Assembly: GCA_029959085.1 (NCBI GenBank)
Contig: JARWIR010000003.1
Location: 33,910,005 to 33,974,004 of the forward strand
Source of the DNA: Nemophila menziesii
Taxonomy: Eukaryota > Streptophyta > Magnoliopsida > Boraginales > Hydrophyllaceae
Reading direction: 5' to 3'
DNA: 64,000 nt
Shown: one piece after another, positions 56,910-64,000 of the stretch
How the letters are laid out: each line of letters opens with the position of its first letter
Position numbering within the stretch: position 1 is the first letter of the stretch
Translations under genes and position numbers: made by a program
The notes under the pieces: model-generated
Database searches by the model: none
What the model was told of the DNA's origin: nothing
The model's input: only the letters and a program-made list of their open reading frames with translations

Positions 56910-57219
56910 ATATTTTCTGAAAATCTCCAAATCTAAAACATTTTCAATTATAAAAAAGAGACATGATTGATAAATAAAAAAATATTAAAAACCATAAATT
57001 GTGACATCGAGCAATGTCGATCACGACATTGAGTGTCACTATCACTAATGATTACGCTGAGCAACGTCACACCTAAGGATGTCAATAGTCACGGTTAAAA
57101 TTCAAAAGCCGATTATATAACCATGGTTAAAATCATTAGATTATGGTTTTAAAACATATAAACGATGGTCAAAACCGTAAGGTTGTGGTTTTAGATAAAA
57201 AACGGTTATGGTTGTGAAT
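56910..57219. other. no gene recognised
   Basis: AT-rich. CACGACATTGAGTGTCAC-like words near 57010-57070 and GGTTATGGTT words near 57110-57215. Confidence 0.35.
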
Positions 57220-58245
57220 TTTTTTTAATATGTTCCATGAATACACAATTCTGAGATTTGTGTGTTGTAGGAATACACATAACTGGAACAACCAAAATCA
57301 AGTTTTGTGTATTCCAGGAATACATAAATTCGAGTTTTATGTGTGCCATGAATACACAAATTTGAGTTTAATGTGTTCCATGAATACATAAATATAAGAT
57401 TTGTGCGTTCCAAGAATACACAATTCTGAGATTTGTGTGTTCAAGAATACACAGAATTGGAACAAACAAAATCAAGTTTTGTGTATTCTAAGAATACATA
57501 AATTCGAGTTTTATGTGCCATGAATACACAAATTTGAGTTTTATGTGTTCCATGAATATTTGTGTGTTCTAGGAATACACAATTCTAAGATTTGTGTGTT
57601 CAGGAATACACAGAATTGGAACAAACAAAATCAAGTTTTGTGTATTCCATGAATACATAAATTCGAGTTTTATGTGTTCCATGAATACCCAAATTTGATT
57701 TTTATGTGTTCCACGAATACACAAATTTGAGTTTTATGTGTTCCATGAATACACAATTTGAGTTTTATGTGTTCCATAAATACACAAATTTGAGATTTGT
57801 GCGTTCCAAGAATACACAAATCTGAGATTTGTGTGATCCAGGAATACACAAAATTGGAACAAACAAAATCAAGTTTTGTGTATTCCAGGAATACATACAT
57901 TCGAATTTTATGTGTTTCATACACAAATTTGAGTTTTATGTGTTCCATGAATACACAAATCTGAAATTTATGCGTTCCAAGAATACACAATTATGAGTTT
58001 TGTGTGTTCCACAAATACACAGAATAAGTACAAACAAAATCAAGTTTTGTGTATTCAAGAAATACATAAATTCGAGTTTTATGTGTTCCATGAATATACA
58101 AATTTGAGTTTTTTGTGTTCCATGAACACACAAATCTGATATTTGTGCGTTCTAAGAATACACAATTATGAGATTTGTGTGTTTCAGGAATACACATAAT
58201 TGGAATAAACAAAATCAAGTTTTGTGTGACCTGAAACACACAAAA
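57220..58245. repeat. satellite-like array, about 35-bp monomers, about 172-bp higher-order period
   Basis: Monomers of the form GTGTTCCATGAATACACAAA plus TTTGAGTTTTAT fill about 1 kb. The marker CAAAATCAAGTTTTGTGTAT occurs at 57293, 57467, 57626, 57864, 58035 and 58210, spaced 174, 159, 238, 171 and 175 bp. The core GTGTATTCNNGAATACAC is itself a near-palindrome. Minus-strand frames (CVFMEHIKL-type peptides) are products of the repeat, not genes. Confidence 0.9.
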
Positions 58246-59390
58246 CCCTATAACATACACACACAAAAATAACAAAAAAATGTTGGACAAAAGATAATAT
58301 ATCAGATAGTTAAAAACGAGTAAAAATAGGGTATGTGCGATTAATAAAGAGAAAAAAACAATTTTGTTAAAGAAGAGAATCTTTTAGATCGATTTTATGA
58401 CTTTGTGTGATACAGAAACACATAAATCTATATATGTGTGTTATAGCAACACATAACCTGGAATTTTGATTTAAAAAAGAATCTAAATTTAAAAAAAAAA
58501 TCAAAAAACAAAATTTTTGAAAAGAATTCAGAAAAAAAGATATCGGGGAAAAAAATTTGGAAAGAAAGAATTTCAATTTTTTTAAAGTTTAAAAAAAATA
58601 AAATAAAAAACATAAAAAAATCATATAAGAACAATAATGGAAGGTAAATATGGCAATATGATTAACTAGGAATTAAATTGATAATTGTGAATAAATAAGA
58701 AATTTGCTTCTTCATTTTTATTGAAATAAAAAATAAAAAATTGTAATTAATCGAAAACTATCATTTATGATTTTTGATATTTTTATAAAAAAGGGAACCA
58801 CACTTCCATTCCTAATTTTACCAATATCGATGGTTACACCTTGCATTATAAAGGTTATTTTAAGCACGGTTGAAGGTAGCATTGAATACAATTTAAACAT
58901 TAAAAAGAATACTGAACATAATTATATAAGATTGAGTATCTCAAAAACTTTGATTAGATAATAAATTATGAAATTCTCTCTTAAAAACCTTCCTCTCCAA
59001 ATACCAAAAACCTTACTAAAAAGCACTAAAATTTGAGTAATTCCTATACAATCTAGTGTCTTCAATCCTGCTAAAATCTTGAAAGACTCTAGAATTCATT
59101 CCTTCAATTCTTTCCTTTTGATTCCAAAAACCCCCCCTACTCAGCGTGTAGACTTCCAGCTTCCAATGGACTTCTATGCTCCAAATCACCCTTTAGCAAA
59201 AAACAAGGCTTTAGTAATATCTCCAGATAATAAGAGCTCGTTTGGGATTAATTATTTTAGAGCTAAAAGCGCTTTTTGATTAAAATTAAATTAATATTTT
59301 GACATCTTAAATCACTGTAAGTGATTATTTTAATAATCACTAATCTAGTGATTTTAAGTGTCTAAAATATTGCTATATATATAAAAAACG
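58246..59390. other. AT-rich intergenic DNA, no gene recognised
   Basis: A/T homopolymers at 58480-58620. Short frames only. Confidence 0.35.
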
Positions 59391-59394
59391 GGAA

Positions 59395-59690
59395 CTAACT
59401 CTATCTACGGGAAGCTAAGCGAGTTCAAACTCATAGCTAAACTGTTACACATTGAAAAAACAAACCATATCTTCATCAAGAATCATATTAACAAGTGCTG
59501 GGCTTTAAAAAACAATGTTGAAGTTGAAAAATGTGGTGATAATACCTTTATCATCAAATGTGGCAATAAAGAAGACAGAATGAAGATATGGGAGCAAAGA
59601 CCTTGGAATATCCAAGGAAAACATCTACATGTTAACAAATACGAGAATGGCGAGATCAAATCAGTCAATAACACAACTTTATTGACCCAA
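59395..59690 (+). pseudogene. LINE ORF1 fragment (DUF4283 type)
   Basis: The frame LSTGKLSEFKLIAKLLHIEK, INKCWALKNNVEVEKCGDNT, FIIKCGNKEDRMKIWEQRPW and NIQGKHLHVNKY has the layout of DUF4283, the RNA-binding-like domain of plant LINE ORF1 proteins (K.W....V.....F.F.F......V....PW...G..L). It ends in a stop after HKRSKI. No zinc knuckle follows. Confidence 0.65.
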
Positions 59691-60190
59691 ACAGGCCCAA
59701 TAGCACAGAAACAACCGAATGAAATACGAGAGATTCATAAACGGTCCAAAATCTGAGTTTACCTAACACCTTTGTTCCTTCCGTCTTCGGCACAACAGGG
59801 AAGCACCAGTTCCCACCTGCCCCGGAGAGGCCAAACCCTCCATCTCAGATGCTTTTTGTGACATCCAGACCACCAAAGGTCGTTATCCCCTTGCTGTCGC
59901 ACCACTTCCGCCCTCTTTGATAACCAATCTTCCCTCAATCGGCAAACCTCCAAACCTCGACGCCCATACGATGTCACAATCAGATTTGCGGAAACATGGA
60001 TGTAGAACAAGGGTTTTGTTGAAAAAGTGTACCAATCAGCCCGAATAAACAAAACCACCACGAAACTCAACATAAAGGCCATCGAATTTAGAAAGAAACC
60101 CGCTTGTCGAAGTGAAATCTGAGAAAACCCTAGGTCTTAAGACTTTCTCTCTCTAGGCTAGAGAGAGAACGTCTTTATGAAATGTGACTT
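59691..60190. other. GC-richer patch, unassigned
   Basis: A 107-codon minus frame (59759-60082) is of uncertain status. An inverted repeat CTCTCTCTAG-G-CTAGAGAGAG lies at about 60147-60167, followed by nothing recognisable. Confidence 0.3.
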
Positions 60191-61849
60191 TATTGGTTAA
60201 AAGAAGGGCGCTCTTTTAAAACATTTCTCTCCCTGTTAGGATTTGTTTGAAAAGCATATATTCTAATCCATCTTCCATGAATCCTATGAAGAACATGGGT
60301 CAACGAAGTTGTCATGGTAATTCCTAATCCTATAGTAATTAATAGTTTAGTCATTAGTAGGTGTTCTTAATCATAAGCCACTAGTGACAGTCCGTCAATA
60401 AGCAAAGTTCTCACTTTCACGCCTCCCCATTTTGACTTAAAGGAGAGGCGGATCAAACCATTACTCATTACCTTCAAGACTTATAAGCAACTCTTTACAT
60501 TACATGCTACTAAAAGGCTTAACCTACAAATCTATTTAACTTGATTTTTGTCCCCAATTCTATTATTTTGTGCGAGGGTGGGTGAGCAAGGTAAAACAAA
60601 GACGAAAATGATAATAATGATAAAAGAAAATAATAGATGCCTCACTCCTATCGTTTTAATTTGTTCAAAGAGATTTCTTTTCTTTTTTTAAGTAAAAGAG
60701 TTATATTACAGGAGAAAAAAAACAACAAAATACTGTAACTATAAAAGACACCAACAATATATTAATTCATCTCGGACAGAAATAATTACCAAGATGAACC
60801 ATAAAACTTGAAAAATGATCCCCAAACAAAAAAATACAGGCAAAAACTACCAGGCACCAGTCGACCAACTACACAATCACATATAGTATATCCTATTAAT
60901 TTTGAGACAATCTAGTAACTGACATCCAATATTACTTATCATTAATTACGATGAGTTTTCTTCTTTTTATGTCCAACTGCATAGTGTGACCTACTTGTAA
61001 AACTGGCACCATTATCCCTTGGCTATACTACTTACATGCATGAAGTAGGAAGAAGATAGAAGACAACATAATGAAGTTACTCAATAAGCAATCGAGTGTG
61101 TTTTGTTTGAGGATAAATAAATGGGCAGAAAGGAGGATGGCATCATATAATTTATTGTGCGTTCAGATCTTTTCTATCTCATGTTCCCATTTATAGACTG
61201 TACAATATTACTATACCATGATTAGCAACGTAAAATGTTTTACTATCAAAAGTCTTTTTGATTTTTTCTTTGAATATTATCATAAGTCACACGATTTGTG
61301 TAAATGTTCAATTTTATAGTTATAATGAAATACTAACAAAATCAAATTCGACCTTTTATTTAATCATCTAACATCTCACATGGTGGTTGTCTGCTATTTT
61401 ATTATATACCGAATGTCTTGAAATTAGAATTGGTAAATCTGATCTATTTAGTTACTTACATCTCATGTTTGAGAAAGCAAGTATATATCTGATATCTCTA
61501 ACACTTCAAAAAAAGGAATCCGACTTATCATAAGCATCCCTTAGGGCTGGCTTTAGGCTCTCCTCGTATCATATGCAGGTTGACTTCACGTTTATGATCT
61601 TATGTAGCCATGAATTCTCATAAATCTATTAATGGTAGAAAACTAGTTGAATAATTATATTCCCTCTAGCAAACTTTTAAAACTGTAGCTGTAAGCTAAT
61701 GACTATTAATGCGAACAGTTACAAAATATAAATGAAAGAACAAATTACTAGCCATTTCGAGTTTAGCCGGACTCCATGAAAAAGAAAAGATTTGAAATCT
61801 CTGTGTTTATTCGTTAAGGCAACATCATTTTATATAATTATTCTTGTCT
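60191..61849. other. intergenic, no gene recognised
   Basis: AT-rich. No frame above chance and no repeat ends identified. Confidence 0.4.
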
Positions 61850-61894
61850 TACCAAAAAAATTTCCTTCCTTACTGAGCTTCTAACGGCTCTTTC

Positions 61895-64000
61895 ATGGAG
61901 GAGGTGAGGCGGAACCCGCCGCCGCAGCCCCCGCAACCGCCTGATCCCAACACCGGCAAGGCACCTCGTCGAAACGCGGCAATGATGCACTCCTCTTCCT
62001 CATTACCATCCACTCCATCGAACAAAATTACTTCCATTAAGGACAAGGCTAACTCGGTGAAACGTTTATCGTCGAAACGACTCAAAGTTTTCGGCGAAGC
62101 TCCCCCTCAATCGACCAAGGAAACTGGGACTATGGACACAATTGTGCAGCGAAAGTTTAAAAGATCGTTGGACTATCCGGATAGAGATGAACTCTCACCT
62201 GTGGTGGCCGTCGAACATGATCAGAAGGAGGTGATGTTATTAGAATCATCGCAAGCTGTGGCAAACGTAGGTGGCTCGAGCGCGGAAGACGGGAGATCAT
62301 TGGATACGGAAGCAAATATGGTCGTAAACCCGGTGTTTATTTCAGACTCTGATCATGACAGGGATTTAGTAGCTGCTGCAAATTCGTGCCCCCCCTCTCC
62401 ATTGGCGCCAGGTAAGTCTCTTCCCACTCCAAATTTGTTATCTGCATATCAGAATGTGGCTACAGGTGAGGTGGAACAAGAACAGGAGATAGCTTCCAAT
62501 TCGCCTATTAACCATAGAGCTCCTATCGCGGAAGAGGTAAGTAGAGGTAAAGCTCTCTCTTTCCTAGACACTGTTAGAAATGCTACAGGTACCGTGAGAG
62601 AACAAGATGGTTTGGGTAAGGGGACTACTCCTCGGGATGCTGATACGGAGTTTGCAAAAATGAGGGCTCATGGGAACTTCATAATGGAGGATGATGTGCC
62701 ACTAGACGATGACACATATCCCCAATTGATCAGAACGGCACAACAAAAGAACGAGGGATGCAAGGTATGGCAAAATTCTATTATTTTACGCTTACTTGGA
62801 CACAATGTGGGTTTCAGGTACTTATTCAACAAGCTTAACCAAATATGGTCTCCTAAAGCACATATGGATCTTGTCGAAATTGGTTTTGGATTTTTTATGA
62901 CTCAGTTTAGCAGCTCGGAAGACTACGAGAAAGTACTGAATGGGGGCCCATGGATGATTCTCGATCGATACCTAATTGTGCGGCCTTGGGATCCGGATTT
63001 TATGCCACAAGATGCCCCGATTTTAAAGACTACGGTTTGGGTAAGACTTCCTTGGCTTCCGTTAATGAATTATACAGAGGACATTTTAAACTCTATAGGG
63101 AACCTAATTGGAAAGATGGTAAGAATTGACCCGTTCACAAGATCAAGAGCCAGGGGAAATTTTGCAAGAATAGCCGTGGAAGTCGAATTAGATAAACCAC
63201 TTGTTCCGATAATCAGAATACAAAATCATTTGCAAAAGGTGGAATATGAGGGACTTCACCGTATATGTTTTAACTGCGGAAAATTTGGACATGTTAAAGA
63301 TGAATGTGGGGTACAAGGGGAAAAAAGTGCACCCCCTGAGGGCGTACTGAATAGCGGGGTACAGGCGAAAGAAAGTAGTATTGGGGCAAGTAAGGGAACA
63401 CCTATTTATGGGGACTGGATGATGGTGGACCGTTCTAGAGGAAGACCACGTACTATGGGTATTGGAAACAACCAGAGAACTAATCAAAAAGGCAATAGTA
63501 ATGTCAATAAAAGGGTGGGCTCAACACCAAGTAAGAAGAAAAATGGGGTAGTTATTGATCGTGCCAATGTATCGAGGTATGAAGTTTTGGCTTCGTTAGA
63601 AGAAGGTGAGCCTAGTGGGAGTAGAGATAATGAAGTCGCGGAGGAAGTGGTTGTTGGAAAGGTAACTGAAACGCCAATTCAGCAAGTGGGAGAGACCTTG
63701 AAACATGGGGTGGTAGATATAACATCGGATGGTTTGGGAGGAGGTTTCTTTAATGAAGGTAATCAAAAAGTTGTAAATGGGGAGTTACTTGAGCATTCGA
63801 AGAGCCGTAAAGGGAATAAGATTTCGAAAAATAAGGGTGGGGCGAGCTTAGGCTTGGGACAAGAAGGTTCAATAGTAGAACAACGGGGGCTAGCTGAGGG
63901 TCAGATGGGCGCTACTGGTTCGGTCAAGAATGGAGCAACTAATGGTCAAATAAGTAATATTGCGCAGGTAGGTGGATCAGCTCAGGAAAAAGGCTGCAGG
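61895..64000 (+). CDS. LINE ORF1 protein (DUF4283 and CCHC), open to the window edge
   Basis: A frame of 702 codons without a stop runs to the last base, so the gene is cut by the window. The N-terminus is Pro-rich and basic (EEVRRNPPPQPPQPPDPNTG), then acidic and disordered. DUF4283 covers about residues 285-385 (WQNSIILRLLGHNVGFRYLF, GFGFFMTQFSSSEDYEKVLN, GGPWMILDRYLIVRPWDPDF, VWVRLPWLPL). A CCHC zinc knuckle follows near 457-471 (CFNCGKFGHVKDEC). This is the Gag-like ORF1 of plant L1-type retrotransposons, which coats the element RNA; ORF2 would follow. The uninterrupted frame suggests a fairly young, possibly full-length element whose 5' end lies just before 61895. Confidence 0.88.
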   Translation, partial: MEEVRRNPPPQPPQPPDPNTGKAPRRNAAMMHSSSSLPSTPSNKITSIKDKANSVKRLSSKRLKVFGEAPPQSTKETGTMDTIVQRKFKRSLDYPDRDELSPVVAVEHDQKEVMLLESSQAVANVGGSSAEDGRSLDTEANMVVNPVFISDSDHDRDLVAAANSCPPSPLAPGKSLPTPNLLSAYQNVATGEVEQEQEIASNSPINHRAPIAEEVSRGKALSFLDTVRNATGTVREQDGLGKGTTPRDADTEFAKMRAHGNFIMEDDVPLDDDTYPQLIRTAQQKNEGCKVWQNSIILRLLGHNVGFRYLFNKLNQIWSPKAHMDLVEIGFGFFMTQFSSSEDYEKVLNGGPWMILDRYLIVRPWDPDFMPQDAPILKTTVWVRLPWLPLMNYTEDILNSIGNLIGKMVRIDPFTRSRARGNFARIAVEVELDKPLVPIIRIQNHLQKVEYEGLHRICFNCGKFGHVKDECGVQGEKSAPPEGVLNSGVQAKESSIGASKGTPIYGDWMMVDRSRGRPRTMGIGNNQRTNQKGNSNVNKRVGSTPSKKKNGVVIDRANVSRYEVLASLEEGEPSGSRDNEVAEEVVVGKVTETPIQQVGETLKHGVVDITSDGLGGGFFNEGNQKVVNGELLEHSKSRKGNKISKNKGGASLGLGQEGSIVEQRGLAEGQMGATGSVKNGATNGQISNIAQVGGSAQEKGCR

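Noticed and set aside
57225..58290. Minus-strand frames of 62-106 codons (CVFMEHIKL repeats)
   Set aside because: They follow the satellite monomers and exist because the monomer lacks stops in that frame.
59759..60082. 107-codon minus-strand frame in a GC-richer patch
   Set aside because: No recognised domain. It could be LINE leader or gene debris, but nothing in the sequence decides.
1..64000. CRISPR arrays, bacterial operons or prophage
   Set aside because: The direct repeats seen are LTRs, satellites or minisatellites. Genes have introns and there is no prokaryotic signal.

Overview
The window is nuclear DNA of a flowering plant, most likely a eudicot. The evidence is spliced genes with GT-AG introns, plant-only families (a RING-H2 ATL ligase, a LONGIFOLIA-like protein, a plant 2-oxoglutarate dioxygenase) and several layers of plant transposons. 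It is AT-rich and the species cannot be read from it. All exon joins below were made by eye from splice signals, reading frame and family similarity.

Host genes. A four-exon 2-oxoglutarate/Fe(II) dioxygenase lies on the minus strand (3614-5321, 342 aa). A single-exon ATL1/ATL16-type RING-H2 E3 ligase is on the plus strand (16332-17333). The complete autophagy lipid scramblase ATG9 is on the minus strand (nine coding exons, 17944-21330, 931 aa). The replication licensing factor CDT1 is on the plus strand (seven exons, 45530-47633, 528 aa), with E2F-type sites in its promoter. One LONGIFOLIA/TRM exon (38483-39150, minus) appears to be a truncated gene. These genes do not form a pathway; they are islands between repeats.

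Mobile DNA. The largest element is a complete, very young Athila-like Ty3/gypsy element (28832-38041, minus). Its 1548-bp LTRs look identical and it is flanked by GATAT on both sides. It encodes only Gag-protease joined in frame to what looks like the C-terminal tail of integrase. Its long 3' spacer carries paired palindromic CCGGG(T/A)(T/A)CCCGG blocks. A Mutator-like family is present as three full copies (12736-14068, 53451-54854, 55397-56900), each with 9-bp target duplications, plus diverged fragments at 14720-15804. All carry arrays of short units built on GAGTACTC-like words. Other elements are two miniature LTR elements (TRIMs), a 202-bp Mutator-type MITE, a compound hAT element with the duplication GTCATACC, a solo Copia LTR inside a LINE, four to six LINE pieces (one with an open ORF1 running off the right edge), and a 3' LTR with a polypurine tract downstream of a transposon-like ORF.

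Tandem arrays. There is a 1.3-kb degenerate CCTTAA array (25880-27209) with an embedded 54-bp block repeated 296 bp apart. A roughly 1-kb satellite of about 35-bp monomers (57220-58245) has a higher-order period near 172 bp. No rRNA, tRNA or CRISPR features were found.
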